Notes: generated by a model from the letters alone, not told the origin. Shown: positions 9,269 to 18,577, counted from the stretch's first letter. The stretch: DNA of 64,000 nucleotides from Ruegeria sp. ANG-R (GCF_000813985.1 NZ_JWLJ01000001.1:670453-734452); one strand, 5' to 3'. Program-made: numbers and translations.

Positions 9269-10366
9269 ATGGGTCCTTTCCCGCATAACGCCCCGAAATC
9301 TGTCATCAGCGATGAAAACCCTGCCGGCACCGACGGGTTCGAATTCGTGGAGTTCGCCCACCCCGAGCCGCAGGAACTGCGCGATCTGTTTGCGCGGATG
9401 GGGTTTGAATATGTCGGTTATCACCGGGACACGCCCAAGGTCGAGCTGTGGCAGCAGGGCGATGTCACCTATATTCTGAATGCGGACGCCGACAGTTTTG
9501 CAGCCAAATTCGCGGCCGAGCACGGCCCCTGCGCCCCGTCGATGGGCTGGCGCGTGGTGGATGCGCAAAAAGCCTATGAACATGCAATTGCCAAAGGCGC
9601 CGAGCCTTACGATGAGGCCGACAAGACGATGAATGTCCCGGCCATCAAAGGCATTGGTGGCTCACTGATCTATTTTATCGACCAATATTACGACACATCG
9701 CCCTATAACGAGGAATTCGAGTGGCTGAAACAGTCCAAGCCGGGTGGTGACGGGTTCTACTATCTCGATCACCTGACCCATAATGTGTTCAAGGGCAACA
9801 TGGACAAGTGGTTCAGGTTCTACGGCGACCTGTTCAATTTCCGCGAAATCCGATTCTTTGATATCCAGGGAAAGTTCACCGGTCTTTACAGCCGGGCGCT
9901 GACGTCTCCCTGCGGTCGAATTCGAATTCCGATCAACGAAGACCGGGGTGAAACCGGGCAGATTGTTTCATATCTGAAGAAGTACAAAGGTGAAGGCATT
10001 CAGCACATCGCCGTTGGCAGCGACGATATCTACAGCTCGACCGATGCGATTGCCGAGAAGGGCTTGAAGTTCATGCCTGGTCCGAACGAGGCCTACTATG
10101 ACATGTCCTATGACCGCGTGACCGGTCATGACGAACCCAAGCACCGGATGATGCAACATGGAATCCTGATCGACGGCGAAGGTGTCGTGGATGGGGGCGA
10201 GACCAGGATTCTGCTGCAGATTTTCTCGAAGACTGTGATCGGCCCGATCTTCTTTGAGTTCATACAGCGCAAGGGGGATGACGGATTCGGTGAGGGCAAC
10301 TTCAAAGCCCTGTTTGAATCTATCGAACGCGAACAGATTGAATCGGGTGAAATCTCGGCCGCCTGA
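9269..10366 (+). CDS. hppD: 4-hydroxyphenylpyruvate dioxygenase
   Basis: Fe(II) enzyme converting 4-hydroxyphenylpyruvate to homogentisate in tyrosine degradation. The 365-residue product has the two vicinal-oxygen-chelate halves; the iron ligands are readable as H168 (DHLTHNV), H246 (GIQHIAVG) and E330 (FFEFIQRKG). The frame opens at 9227, but the ATG at 9269 is preceded by AAGGAG (9256-9261) with ideal spacing and gives the family N-terminus MGPFPHNAP. No homogentisate dioxygenase or maleylacetoacetate isomerase is adjacent. Confidence 0.96.
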   Translation: MGPFPHNAPKSVISDENPAGTDGFEFVEFAHPEPQELRDLFARMGFEYVGYHRDTPKVELWQQGDVTYILNADADSFAAKFAAEHGPCAPSMGWRVVDAQKAYEHAIAKGAEPYDEADKTMNVPAIKGIGGSLIYFIDQYYDTSPYNEEFEWLKQSKPGGDGFYYLDHLTHNVFKGNMDKWFRFYGDLFNFREIRFFDIQGKFTGLYSRALTSPCGRIRIPINEDRGETGQIVSYLKKYKGEGIQHIAVGSDDIYSSTDAIAEKGLKFMPGPNEAYYDMSYDRVTGHDEPKHRMMQHGILIDGEGVVDGGETRILLQIFSKTVIGPIFFEFIQRKGDDGFGEGNFKALFESIEREQIESGEISAA

Positions 10367-10390
10367 TCGCAGACCTGCAAAACCGAACGT

Positions 10391-10424
10391 CGGAGCGCCG
10401 TGTCTTCATGATATCGGCGCTCCG
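10391..10424. terminator. hairpin between convergent hppD and the 10438-12342 gene
   Basis: CGGAGCGCCG and CGGCGCTCCG form a perfect 10-bp stem with a 14-nt loop in the 71-bp gap between two converging genes. There is no T-tract on either side, so it may be a weak bidirectional terminator or an mRNA-end stabiliser. Confidence 0.5.
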
Positions 10425-10437
10425 TCTCGTATTGCCG

Positions 10438-12342
10438 CTATCCGCGTGGCATTTTTAGCGTGATGTTCTTCCCGCGTTTCTGATAGCGCAGTTCGCTGTC
10501 ACCGATGGCGACGACGTTGCCGCCGTCGATGCGGTCACCCACTTTCAATTTCTTGTACCGCCCGCTCGGCAGGCGCACCAATGCTCGGCGATTGGCCGGA
10601 GTGCCGTAGACACCGATCAGGTTGAGTTTGCGCAGGTTGATCGCGTTGTCGATGGTCGCCTGTCGCGCGACCGAGGCGGTTGTCGGTATCTTCGGCTTCA
10701 CCGACCTCGGCTGGAAGGACCCGGCCTCGTCATCCGTGGCCGCCACGTTCGCAGTTGACCCAAGCGGAGCGCTGCCCGCGCCCGGTTTCTTCGCGACCAA
10801 TGCGGCGATATTCGCAGGGCGTGTTTTGGGCCGGGGAACACGAACAACGGCCAGGGCGGTGGGCGTCTCGTCAACCTGCGGTCTGGATTGCAGGCTTTCA
10901 GGCCGCAATTTGGGCCGCACGGCCGCCAGCTCCTCGCGAGACCGGCCGCCGAGCTGCTGCCGCTCGAACTGATCGACAAGATTTTCCGGGCGCGGACGGG
11001 GCCGGAGGCCGGCAAGCCGGTCATCGACCTCTTCGATTACGGGTTCGGTTTCGAACCGTGTTGGCGGTTCAGGAGGTACCGATGCCGGGCGTCCCAGATA
11101 AACCGTGACGCCAGCCGGGTTCAGTGTGCCCTCGGGGGTGGGGGTCACCAACCCGCGCGCATCCAGTTCGAACCGTTGACCAGCCGCACCCGGCAGCGCG
11201 GTCGGTTCGAAAGGTTCATCGGTGTCGAGGCTGCCGGCCGAGGGCAGCGCGATCGTGTCGGTTGCAAGATCAGCGCGATCGACCGAGGTCAGATAGGTAT
11301 CGGTGCTCTGGTCCCGCGACGGTTCGGCCAAAGCGGCTGGCTCAACTGGTGCAGTCCCGGTGAAGTCCCGAAATTCTGCCGTAGTATCGGGCAGTTTGGC
11401 AATCTCTTCTACGGGTTCCGGCGCGATCTTCAAGGCTTCGAGAATGGCAGCATCCGTCGCCGACAGCTCTGTTTCGCCCTCAGAGACAGCCGGGGCAGCT
11501 TCCGCTTCTGTCGGTATCTCCGCAACATCTGGTTCGCCGGGCTCAAGTGTCGTCGCGACCTCGGTCTGTGGTTCAGATGCGGGCGTCTCAGCCACTTGTG
11601 GTTCCGGCGTTTCGACCGTTGGCTCGTCCGGGCCCAGGGACCAGAGGCCCAGCACTATGCCCAGCAGAACAGATGCGGCAACGGCCGGAATGACATATCT
11701 TTTCACGCCCGCAGGCGGCGAAGACGTCGATGGCAGCGCGCTCTGAGCTGGACGGAAGGTTGATGGATCTGCCGCATCCGCAATGGCGTGGACCGGCATA
11801 TCCGGCGTGTCGTCGGACGCAGTTTCGGAGGGTTCGGTCACCACTGCAGGGCTGGCGATGACCGGCTCGCTTACGGGCAATTCGTGGACCGGACCCGTCA
11901 AGGCGTCTTGGCCTGTCGCGCTGACCCAAAACGCCTCGGGAATGAAGCCATGTTCGATGGCGAACGAGCGGGCCTCATCCAATGTCTGCTGTGCCACGGC
12001 GGCGACACGAGTGTTCGCACCATCGGGAATGGCGACATAGGCCAGTTCGGACAGGTCGTAAGGTGTGGCCGTTTCCAGTACGGATCGAACTTCCTGTTCC
12101 GCCGCATCCGAATCCAGCCCATCGGTATCGACCGTTAAAAGGCGCGCTTGATCTGATGGGATGACAAGCTTGCAACTCAGATCATTTTCCAGTGCGAATC
12201 CCTGATCCCGCAGCGCCTGCATCTGGTCCGCGAAGTCCGGCGCATCCAGCGGGACAGTGCCAATGCAGTACCAGTCTCCATCCGACTGGTGATGCAAGGA
12301 AATGCCGTTTTCAGAAAATGACAGCGCAAAGGCGGGTTTCAT
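10438..12342 (-). CDS. single-pass membrane protein, PilM/GspL-like N-terminus and PilP/GspC-like C-terminus
   Basis: A 634-residue protein without a clear named family. Residues 1-155 are soluble and resemble the actin-like fold of PilM/GspL in rhythm (VIPSDQARLLTVDTDGLD; EVRSVLETATPYDLSELAYV). A single membrane segment (VIPAVAASVLLGIVLGLW, about 215-235) is followed by a 300-residue Pro/Glu/Thr/Ala linker with repeated RPKLRPES and RPRPRPEN pieces. The last 65 residues (VYGTPANRRALVRLPSGRYK, then KVGDRIDGGNVVAIGDSELR) look like the beta domain of PilP/GspC. This would place the N-terminus in the cytoplasm and the tail in the periplasm. Family links are by eye only; no pilus or secretion genes are adjacent. 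Confidence 0.6.
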   Translation of the reverse strand: MKPAFALSFSENGISLHHQSDGDWYCIGTVPLDAPDFADQMQALRDQGFALENDLSCKLVIPSDQARLLTVDTDGLDSDAAEQEVRSVLETATPYDLSELAYVAIPDGANTRVAAVAQQTLDEARSFAIEHGFIPEAFWVSATGQDALTGPVHELPVSEPVIASPAVVTEPSETASDDTPDMPVHAIADAADPSTFRPAQSALPSTSSPPAGVKRYVIPAVAASVLLGIVLGLWSLGPDEPTVETPEPQVAETPASEPQTEVATTLEPGEPDVAEIPTEAEAAPAVSEGETELSATDAAILEALKIAPEPVEEIAKLPDTTAEFRDFTGTAPVEPAALAEPSRDQSTDTYLTSVDRADLATDTIALPSAGSLDTDEPFEPTALPGAAGQRFELDARGLVTPTPEGTLNPAGVTVYLGRPASVPPEPPTRFETEPVIEEVDDRLAGLRPRPRPENLVDQFERQQLGGRSREELAAVRPKLRPESLQSRPQVDETPTALAVVRVPRPKTRPANIAALVAKKPGAGSAPLGSTANVAATDDEAGSFQPRSVKPKIPTTASVARQATIDNAINLRKLNLIGVYGTPANRRALVRLPSGRYKKLKVGDRIDGGNVVAIGDSELRYQKRGKNITLKMPRG

Positions 12343-12506
12343 AATCCGGATGAACCATAATTGTCAGCTTTGATGCAAACGCTCTGACGCCTGCCTACCG
12401 AATTTATAGCAGGAACTCGCCGAGGGAAAGAAAAAGGCACGTTTCCCCCTTGCCGTGTGCCGATGTGAAAACCCATCTTGAACGCAAGCAAACAGGAGGG
12501 ATCACC

Positions 12507-13202
12507 TTGAAGACACTTGCTTTTCTGGCTGCGATGACCGCAGCAGTCGCGGCGCTGCCCGCCCATGCGGAAGAACGTCGCATCACCGTCAGCGGGACCG
12601 GAACGGCCCTGGCAGCACCCGATATGGCGACGATAACGCTTGGTGTGACCAATCAGGACGTGCAGGCATCCGTCGCGATGCAGGCCACCTCTGATGCGGT
12701 AACGCAGATTCTTGCACGGTTGGATGAGATGGGGCTGGAATCGCGGGATGTGCAGACACGCGATCTGTCTCTTTCTCCGGTCTGGTCGGGGCGCAGCAAC
12801 TCCAGCAACGAGGCGCCGAAGATCACCGGTTTTACAGCGTCCAACCGTGTTTCGGTGCGGGTTCGGGATCTGGATAAACTGGGCCAGATCATGGATGCGG
12901 TCATCAGGGACGGGGCCAATGATTTCGGCGGCCTGAGCTTTGGTGTGCAAGAGCCCAAACCGCTAGAGGCTGAAGCGCGTGCAAAGGCCGTGGCCGATGC
13001 AACGGAGAAGGCGCAGCAACTGGCGCAGGCGGCCGGGATTACTCTGGGCCCTGTGATATCGATCAATGATCACGGTGGCGGCGTCCGTCCGATGGCTCAG
13101 ATGCGCGAAATGGCGATGTCGGATGCCGGTGGTGTTCCGGTCGCGGGCGGAGAGATCTCCGTCTCGGTCAATATCGCGATGGAGTTCGAAATTTCGGACT
13201 GA
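12507..13202 (+). CDS. SIMPL/DUF541-domain periplasmic protein
   Basis: A 231-residue exported protein. The signal peptide is MKTLAFLAAMTAAVAALPAHA, cleaved before EERRITV. The rest is the SIMPL (DUF541) domain: ITVSGTGTALAAPDMATITLGV at the start, SNRVSVRVRDLDKLG in the middle, and ALAQAAGITLGPVISI-type sequence toward the end. The ATG at 12450 lacks a site and would bury the signal peptide; the TTG at 12507 has AGGAGGG (12494-12500) upstream. Family members are linked to oxidative stress or membrane roles, but the function is poorly known. Confidence 0.85.
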   Translation: MKTLAFLAAMTAAVAALPAHAEERRITVSGTGTALAAPDMATITLGVTNQDVQASVAMQATSDAVTQILARLDEMGLESRDVQTRDLSLSPVWSGRSNSSNEAPKITGFTASNRVSVRVRDLDKLGQIMDAVIRDGANDFGGLSFGVQEPKPLEAEARAKAVADATEKAQQLAQAAGITLGPVISINDHGGGVRPMAQMREMAMSDAGGVPVAGGEISVSVNIAMEFEISD

Positions 13203-13203
13203 T

Positions 13204-13914
13204 CTATGATTCCGCGCGGGCTTGCAGCGATTGGCGCTGCCGGCCCGCCGCATCGAAATTTCCCGGAGCAAGCCAGTTCTCGAAAGCAGCCCGAATGCGC
13301 GGCCATTCGCTGTCGATAATTGAGAACCAAGCGGTATCCCGGTTGCGCCCTTTGTAATGAGTCGCTTGCCGGAATATGCCCTCGAACGTGAACCCCAGCC
13401 GTTCTGCTGCCTGACGCGATGGCGCGTTCAGGGCGTCGCATTTCCATTCGTAGCGGCGATATCCAAGCTCATCGAACACCCGGCGCATCATCAGATACAT
13501 CACTTCGGTTGATTGCGGTTTACGCTGCAGCAGGGGTGAGAAATGGATGTGGCCCACTTCAATTGCACCCGCCGCTGGTTCGACCCGCAGGTACGAGGCC
13601 ATCCCCACGGGCACCTCATCCGCGTCGAGCACCGTATGGAACATCGGGTCGGCATCCATGCAGTTATTCTGTGCCCATGCGGTGAAATCAGCCTCGGAGC
13701 TGAAAGGCCCATACGGCAGGTATGTCCAGTTATGGCCATCCGTGTCACTTGCAAACGCCCGGAACAAGCCGGGCGCATGTCGGTTTACATCCAACGGCAC
13801 AACAGAGCAGAACCGGCCTTGCATCGGTGTGTAAGGCGGGGTGGGGCGAGGAAACTCGCCCTCTACCGGAAGACCAATAGGCTGACCCAGTTCATTTGTA
13901 TCGTGCCCTGCCAT
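13204..13914 (-). CDS. GNAT-family N-acetyltransferase (RimJ/RimL-like)
   Basis: About 236 residues with the RimJ/RimL GNAT layout: GMASYLRVEPAAGAIEVGHI (beta4-5), the acetyl-CoA loop region STEVMYLMMRRVFDELGYRR, and NAPSRQAAERLGFTFEG at the end of the fold. The substrate is unknown; some relatives in this group act on small amines rather than ribosomal proteins. The frame opens at a GTG at 13926; I prefer the ATG at 13914. Neither start has a good ribosome-binding site, consistent with translational coupling to metY, which ends at 13919. Confidence 0.82.
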   Translation of the reverse strand: MAGHDTNELGQPIGLPVEGEFPRPTPPYTPMQGRFCSVVPLDVNRHAPGLFRAFASDTDGHNWTYLPYGPFSSEADFTAWAQNNCMDADPMFHTVLDADEVPVGMASYLRVEPAAGAIEVGHIHFSPLLQRKPQSTEVMYLMMRRVFDELGYRRYEWKCDALNAPSRQAAERLGFTFEGIFRQATHYKGRNRDTAWFSIIDSEWPRIRAAFENWLAPGNFDAAGRQRQSLQARAES

Positions 13915-13918
13915 CGGA

Positions 13919-15211
13919 TCAGGCACTGGCTTTGGCGAGCGCCTGATCGAGATCCGCGATCAGATCGTCTGCATCCTCGATCCCGATGGACACGCGAACG
14001 ACGCCGGGGCCTGCACCTGCGGCTTCCTGCTGCTCAGGCGTCAATTGGCGGTGCGTCGTCGAGGCCGAGTGGATGATCAGCGAGCGCGCATCGCCCAGAT
14101 TGGCCACATGGCTGAAGATTTCCAACGCGTTGACCAGCTTGATGCAGGCGTCATAGCCGCCCTTGACCGCAAATGTGAACAGCGCACCCGCACCGCGCGG
14201 GTAGTGCTTTTTCACCCTGTCGCTATAGGGTGACGAAGGCAGCCCGGCATAGGTGACGTAGTCAACGCGATCATCGGCCTCCAGCCATGCGGCGATCTTC
14301 TGCGCGTTTTCGACATGGCGTTCCATCCGCAGTGAGAGTGTCTCGATCCCCATCAGCGTGTAATGCGCCGCCTGCGGGTTCATCGTCATGCCCAGATCGC
14401 GTAGACCGATGGCAATGCCGTGGAAGGTGAAGGCCAGCGGGCCGAAAGTTTCGTGGAATTTCAGGCCGTGATACGCAGTTTCGGGTTCGCTGAGCGAGGG
14501 GAACTTGTCATTCGCCGACCAGTCGAACTTGCCCGAATCCACGATGCAGCCGCCGGTGACGGTGCCGTTGCCGGTGAGATATTTGGTGGTCGAATGCACG
14601 ACCAGGGTGGCGCCGTGTTCGATCGGGCGGCACAGGTAGGGGGTGGCCGAGGTGTTGTCGACGATCAGCGGAATGCCCGCCGCGTCCGCGATATCCGCCA
14701 GCGCGCGGATGTCGGTGACATACCCACCTGGGTTGGCGATGGATTCGCAGAACACGGCGCGGGTGTTTTCGTCGACGGCAGCCTTCACGGCGTCCAGATC
14801 GTCGGTGTCCACGAATTTGGCCGACCAGCCAAAACGTTTGATCGTCTGGCTGAACTGCGTGACTGTGCCGCCGTAAAGGCGCGTCGATGCCACCACATTG
14901 CAGCCAGGCCCCATCAATGGGAACAGCGCCATGATTTGCGCCGCGTGACCCGAGGAACAGCAGACGGCTCCAACGCCACCCTCAAGGGTCGCCACGCGTT
15001 CCTGCAGCACCGCAACGGTCGGGTTGGTCAGGCGTGAGTAGATGAAGCCCACTTCCTGCAGATTGAACAGCGCAGCAGCGTGGTCGGCATCGCGAAACAC
15101 ATAGGCGGTGGTCTGGTAAATCGGCGTCTGGCGCGCACCGGTGGCAGGGTCGGGGCGGGCTCCGGCGTGAATTTGCAGCGTGTCGAAACCGTAGGTCGGG
15201 CCGTCAGACAT
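13919..15211 (-). CDS. metY: O-acetylhomoserine sulfhydrylase / cysteine synthase, PLP-dependent
   Basis: A 430-residue Cys/Met-metabolism PLP enzyme that makes homocysteine (or methionine with methanethiol) from O-acetylhomoserine. QTTAYVFRDADHAAALF is typical of the MetY branch; the PLP lysine sits in VVHSTTKYLTGNG and the phosphate loop in CCSSGHAAQIMA. The length and the C-terminal SIGIEDADDLIADLDQAL fit MetY rather than the shorter MetZ. AGGAG lies 9 bases upstream of the ATG. Upstream, CTAGA-ATC-TCTAG (15242-15254) is a short inverted repeat that could be an operator. No SAM-II riboswitch is visible in the 73-bp leader. Confidence 0.93.
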   Translation of the reverse strand: MSDGPTYGFDTLQIHAGARPDPATGARQTPIYQTTAYVFRDADHAAALFNLQEVGFIYSRLTNPTVAVLQERVATLEGGVGAVCCSSGHAAQIMALFPLMGPGCNVVASTRLYGGTVTQFSQTIKRFGWSAKFVDTDDLDAVKAAVDENTRAVFCESIANPGGYVTDIRALADIADAAGIPLIVDNTSATPYLCRPIEHGATLVVHSTTKYLTGNGTVTGGCIVDSGKFDWSANDKFPSLSEPETAYHGLKFHETFGPLAFTFHGIAIGLRDLGMTMNPQAAHYTLMGIETLSLRMERHVENAQKIAAWLEADDRVDYVTYAGLPSSPYSDRVKKHYPRGAGALFTFAVKGGYDACIKLVNALEIFSHVANLGDARSLIIHSASTTHRQLTPEQQEAAGAGPGVVRVSIGIEDADDLIADLDQALAKASA

Positions 15212-15284
15212 CTTTGAAATCTCCTGTTGGTATTGGCGTTGCTAGAATCTCTAGGGCATTGCCCCGCCGCGCACAACGTCCGCG

Positions 15285-16280
15285 TCACCGTAACCACAGC
15301 CCTTTGGACTTGATGGTCTTTCGAATGACCTGTTCACGCGCAGGCAGGTTATCCTGATCAAACAGGGCCCGGATTTTCGCACCCTTGCGCTGGATCACCA
15401 GCTTCTTCAGCGGATCGTATCCCTTTAGAACCTTCTTGAGCTTGTTTGGTGCAACGACGGTTTCCAGCACCTCAATCACATGGTCGCTTTCGCGGGCATA
15501 GAGCATCGGGAACAGGTGATAGTGACAGCTGACCGACCCGTCCAACAGGCCCGGCGGCAAGGCATCGCGTCCTCCGCCGAAAGAGTGGATGACCAGTGGC
15601 AGGGCCACCTGATCCAGCCAGGGGTCCAGAACCTGCCCCGTCAGTTCGGGGATTCCCTCGTCCCGGATTGTACGGGCGTAGTCGAGATACCGCTGACCAA
15701 ACAGGCGAGGGCATTTGTAGAAGAAGTAACCGGCATTGAAATAAAGGTAGCGCCGCCAGTAACCCGGAGGTTGACCGGGATCGAGCGAGCTTTCGAAATC
15801 CAGCCCGAAACGGTCGTACAGCGCACGCCAGATGCCGTCATATCCGGGGCCGTAGAGCGTGGGTTTGGGCCAAGTGCCTTCGACCCTGAGTGAGGCCCCG
15901 GGCCGTTCAAAATCGAACGGCACATCGCCCAGTTCGCCGGTGATCAGCGTGTCGGTATCGAAGAACACAAAGGGCTCACCCTCGGGCATCGCCAGCAGGG
16001 CCTCGATTTTGTTGCCGATCGGGTAGCTTGCGCCAAAGGCGTGACAGTCAAACGGCAGTATTTCGGCACCCAGCTGATTCAGCGCCTGCAATACATCAGC
16101 GTCCTGAATGCTTGGGTCTTGCGGCCACAGCGGGCCTTTTTGCGGCACGCCAACAAACAGGCGTCCGCCGAACCCCGGAGCGCTGTGGCGCAGCGAGGCG
16201 GCGAACAAAAGGGCCTCATATTGCAGACGATTGTTTTGCCCGATGATGAGGATGTTGAATGTCGCCGGGCTTGCCTGCAT
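15285..16280 (-). CDS. GT-A-fold glycosyltransferase-like protein
   Basis: About 331 residues. The N-terminal FNILIIGQNNRLQYEALLF opens a Rossmann-like nucleotide-sugar fold, and FFDTDTLITG carries the Asp-x-Asp metal motif of GT-A glycosyltransferases. The C-terminal third is basic (KKVLKGYDPLKKLVIQRKGAK). No signal peptide is seen, so it acts in the cytoplasm. The donor and acceptor are unknown. The open frame runs back to 16442, overlapping the divergent cupin gene; starts at 16280 (MQASPAT) or 16316 (MPNSGPI) avoid this. Confidence 0.65.
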   Translation of the reverse strand: MQASPATFNILIIGQNNRLQYEALLFAASLRHSAPGFGGRLFVGVPQKGPLWPQDPSIQDADVLQALNQLGAEILPFDCHAFGASYPIGNKIEALLAMPEGEPFVFFDTDTLITGELGDVPFDFERPGASLRVEGTWPKPTLYGPGYDGIWRALYDRFGLDFESSLDPGQPPGYWRRYLYFNAGYFFYKCPRLFGQRYLDYARTIRDEGIPELTGQVLDPWLDQVALPLVIHSFGGGRDALPPGLLDGSVSCHYHLFPMLYARESDHVIEVLETVVAPNKLKKVLKGYDPLKKLVIQRKGAKIRALFDQDNLPAREQVIRKTIKSKGLWLR

Positions 16281-16431
16281 CTTGTCGCGCTTTCTGATCG
16301 GGCCGGAATTCGGCATCTGCCTCAACCGGAAGTACAACAAGCTGTGAAGGGCGTCAAAACCCCAAACGCGAGCGGTTTGAATTTCAGCACCCAAGCTCCA
16401 TCTGTTATAGCAGCAACTCAGGAGAAAACAG

Positions 16432-17064
16432 ATGCGGATCAACGCGGATTTCAGTCAACGGGTCGCCGTTCACTTTGACAAGACCGATTGGGTTGCGTCG
16501 CCCGCCGCCGGGGTCGAACGCAAGATGCTCGACCGCATCGGTGAAGAAGTGGCGCGGGCAACCACGATTGTGCGCTTTGCACCCGGCAGCGCCTTTTCGG
16601 CGCATACCCATGACGGAGGCGAGGAGTACCTAGTGCTCGATGGGGTGTTTCAGGATGAAACCGGAGATTTCCCCGTGGGTAGTTATGTGCGCAACCCTCC
16701 GACGTCCTCCCACACGCCTTCGGCCAGCGAAGGCGCGACCATTCTGGTCAAGCTGCATCAATTCGATCCTGATGATCGCACCGAGGTGCGCCGCTCGATC
16801 AACGGGGGCGGGGATATCGAGTTGTTTCGGGATGCACATGAGGATGTTCAGGTGCAAACTTGGGCCGCAGGTGAACATATCGAATTGGACGCCGACAAGG
16901 GGTTTGAGGTCTTTGTAATCGAAGGCGGCTTTGTCGAGGCAGGTGAAGACTTTGGCACTTGGGACTGGTTGCGCTTACCGCCCGGATCGCGCTCGGCTGC
17001 CATTGCAGGAGAGGGCGGAGCCCGTGTTTGGATCAAATCCGGGCACCTCAGCGACATGGTTTGA
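16432..17064 (+). CDS. ChrR-like double-cupin protein
   Basis: A 210-residue protein made of two cupin halves. The first has HTHDGGEEYLVLDGVFQDE (His-x-His...Glu metal motif) near residues 60-80, and the second has EVFVIEGGFVEAGEDF. It resembles the C-terminal cupin of the anti-sigma factor ChrR, but the N-terminal zinc-binding anti-sigma domain is absent and no ECF sigma gene is adjacent. A metal-dependent role in stress response or small-molecule binding is likely. AGGAG precedes the ATG, and a strong terminator follows. Confidence 0.8.
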   Translation: MRINADFSQRVAVHFDKTDWVASPAAGVERKMLDRIGEEVARATTIVRFAPGSAFSAHTHDGGEEYLVLDGVFQDETGDFPVGSYVRNPPTSSHTPSASEGATILVKLHQFDPDDRTEVRRSINGGGDIELFRDAHEDVQVQTWAAGEHIELDADKGFEVFVIEGGFVEAGEDFGTWDWLRLPPGSRSAAIAGEGGARVWIKSGHLSDMV

Positions 17065-17100
17065 GATCGCCTCTGCCGACAAAATAGGCAGTTTCCAACG

Positions 17101-17128
17101 AAATCCGGGCCATTCCGCCCGGATTTTT
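17101..17128 (+). terminator. intrinsic terminator after the cupin gene
   Basis: AAATCCGGGC / GCCCGGATTT form a perfect 10-bp stem with the 6-nt loop CATTCC, running into a T-rich tract. It isolates the cupin gene from the pyrimidine operon promoter just downstream. Confidence 0.9.
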
Positions 17129-17134
17129 CATTTT

Positions 17135-17167
17135 TTGACCATTTGGCAAATTTTACCATTTGATAAA
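17135..17167 (+). promoter_or_regulatory. tandem imperfect RutR boxes upstream of preT
   Basis: Two 16-bp sites lie one base apart. TTGACCATTTGGCAAA (17135-17150) matches the RutR palindrome TTGACCAnnTGGTCAA at 12 of 14 defined positions, and TTTACCATTTGATAAA (17152-17167) at 11 of 14. They are 58-90 bp upstream of the preT ATG. A perfect copy lies in front of the amidohydrolase gene, next to the RutR-type gene itself, which supports the assignment. Confidence 0.65.
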
Positions 17168-17224
17168 AAATCAGAATGTGGCAAGCTGTAGCCCATAACA
17201 AACATATCTACAGGGAGTAGAGTG

Positions 17225-18559
17225 ATGGCACAGGGCCAGATGGCACCCGGGATCGTCTCCGGGCGGCTTTCCAGCGATGAGCTGACCTCGAATTTCACCG
17301 ATCTGCATCCGCCTCTGGCCCCGCACGAGGCTGCCGTGGCCGCAGATCGCTGCTATTTCTGCTATGACGCGCCGTGTGTGACGGCCTGTCCGACGGATAT
17401 CGATATTCCGTTGTTCATCCGTCAGATTCAGGCTGGGCAGCCTCGGGCGGCGGGGCAAACCATACTTGAACAGAATATCCTTGGAGGCATGTGCGCCCGC
17501 GTGTGCCCGACCGAGACGCTGTGCGAGGAAGCCTGCGTGCGTGAGACTGCCGAGGGTAAACCCGTTGAGATCGGCAGGTTGCAGCGTTTTGCCACCGACG
17601 ATGTGATGGCGACCGGCGCGCAACCGTTCGAACGCGCGGCGCCGACGGGCAGGACAATTGCTGTTGTCGGGGCAGGGCCAGCAGGGCTGGCTTGTGCGCA
17701 CCGGTTGGCGGTGTTGGGTCATGATGTGGTCATACATGAATCCAGGCCCAAGCCGGGTGGCCTCAACGAGTACGGAATCGCCGCCTACAAATCGACCAAT
17801 GACTTTGCGCAGGCTGAGGTTGACTGGCTGCTCAAGATCGGCGGCATCACCATAGAAACAGGGTCGGTTCTGGGTGAGACAATCTCGCTGGATGGATTGC
17901 TGGGCAATTATGATGCGGTGTTTCTTTCGATCGGTCTGGCTGGTGTGAACGCGCTGCGGGCGCAAGGGGCCGACAAGGACGGTGTGCGTCACGCAGTCGA
18001 TTTCATATCGGATGTGCGGCAGGCGGATGACCTTGCGCATCTGCCGGTCGGGCGCAACGTCGTGGTGATTGGCGGCGGTATGACCGCCGTGGATGCGGCT
18101 GTGAAATCCAGACTGCTGGGTGCCGAACATGTCACCATCGCCTATCGCCGGGCCCGCGATGCGATGGGTGCCAGCCGATATGAGCAGGATCTGGCCGCCT
18201 CGCACGGGGTTCGGATCATGTGCAACGTCCAGCCGGTCGCCGTTCACGGAAATGGGGCGGCGGCAGAGATCGAACTGGAGTATACTACCAGCCAAGAGGG
18301 CCGACTGACCGGTACGGGTGACACCGTTCGCGTCCCTGCTGATCAGGTGTTGAAAGCCATTGGCCAGACGCTGGAGGGCGCGCCCGAAGGGCTATCGCTG
18401 GATGGCAACAAGATCGCAGTAAGCGACGCAGGACGTACGTCGATGGACGGTGTCTGGGCAGGCGGGGATTGTGCCACGGGTGGCGATGATCTGACCGTGA
18501 CGGCTGTAGCCGAGGGGCGCGATGCGGCGATGGATATCCACGCGGCTCTGTCTTCGTGA
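17225..18559 (+). CDS. preT: NAD-dependent dihydropyrimidine dehydrogenase, FAD/NAD subunit
   Basis: PreT passes electrons between NAD(H) and the PreA subunit for reduction of uracil and thymine to the dihydro forms. The 444-residue protein has the N-terminal Fe-S domain of the GltD/DPD type (CYFCYDAPCVTACPTDIDIP; GGMCARVCPTETLCEEAC), an FAD Rossmann motif VVGAGPAGLACAHRL and an NAD motif VVIGGGMTAVDAA. A GTG lies one codon before the ATG at 17225; AGGGAG (17212-17217) fits the ATG better. It is followed by preA after 70 bp containing a repeat element. Confidence 0.93.
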   Translation: MAQGQMAPGIVSGRLSSDELTSNFTDLHPPLAPHEAAVAADRCYFCYDAPCVTACPTDIDIPLFIRQIQAGQPRAAGQTILEQNILGGMCARVCPTETLCEEACVRETAEGKPVEIGRLQRFATDDVMATGAQPFERAAPTGRTIAVVGAGPAGLACAHRLAVLGHDVVIHESRPKPGGLNEYGIAAYKSTNDFAQAEVDWLLKIGGITIETGSVLGETISLDGLLGNYDAVFLSIGLAGVNALRAQGADKDGVRHAVDFISDVRQADDLAHLPVGRNVVVIGGGMTAVDAAVKSRLLGAEHVTIAYRRARDAMGASRYEQDLAASHGVRIMCNVQPVAVHGNGAAAEIELEYTTSQEGRLTGTGDTVRVPADQVLKAIGQTLEGAPEGLSLDGNKIAVSDAGRTSMDGVWAGGDCATGGDDLTVTAVAEGRDAAMDIHAALSS

Positions 18560-18577
18560 CCGAACAGCGTGGGCACT

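Noticed and set aside
15212-15284. SAM-II riboswitch upstream of metY
   Set aside because: The leader is about the right size, but I could not find the conserved pseudoknot sequences; only a short CTAGA/TCTAG repeat is present.
17171-18295. 374-codon reverse frame opposite preT
   Set aside because: Shadow of preT; composition is His/Arg/Gln-rich and no protein family is recognisable.
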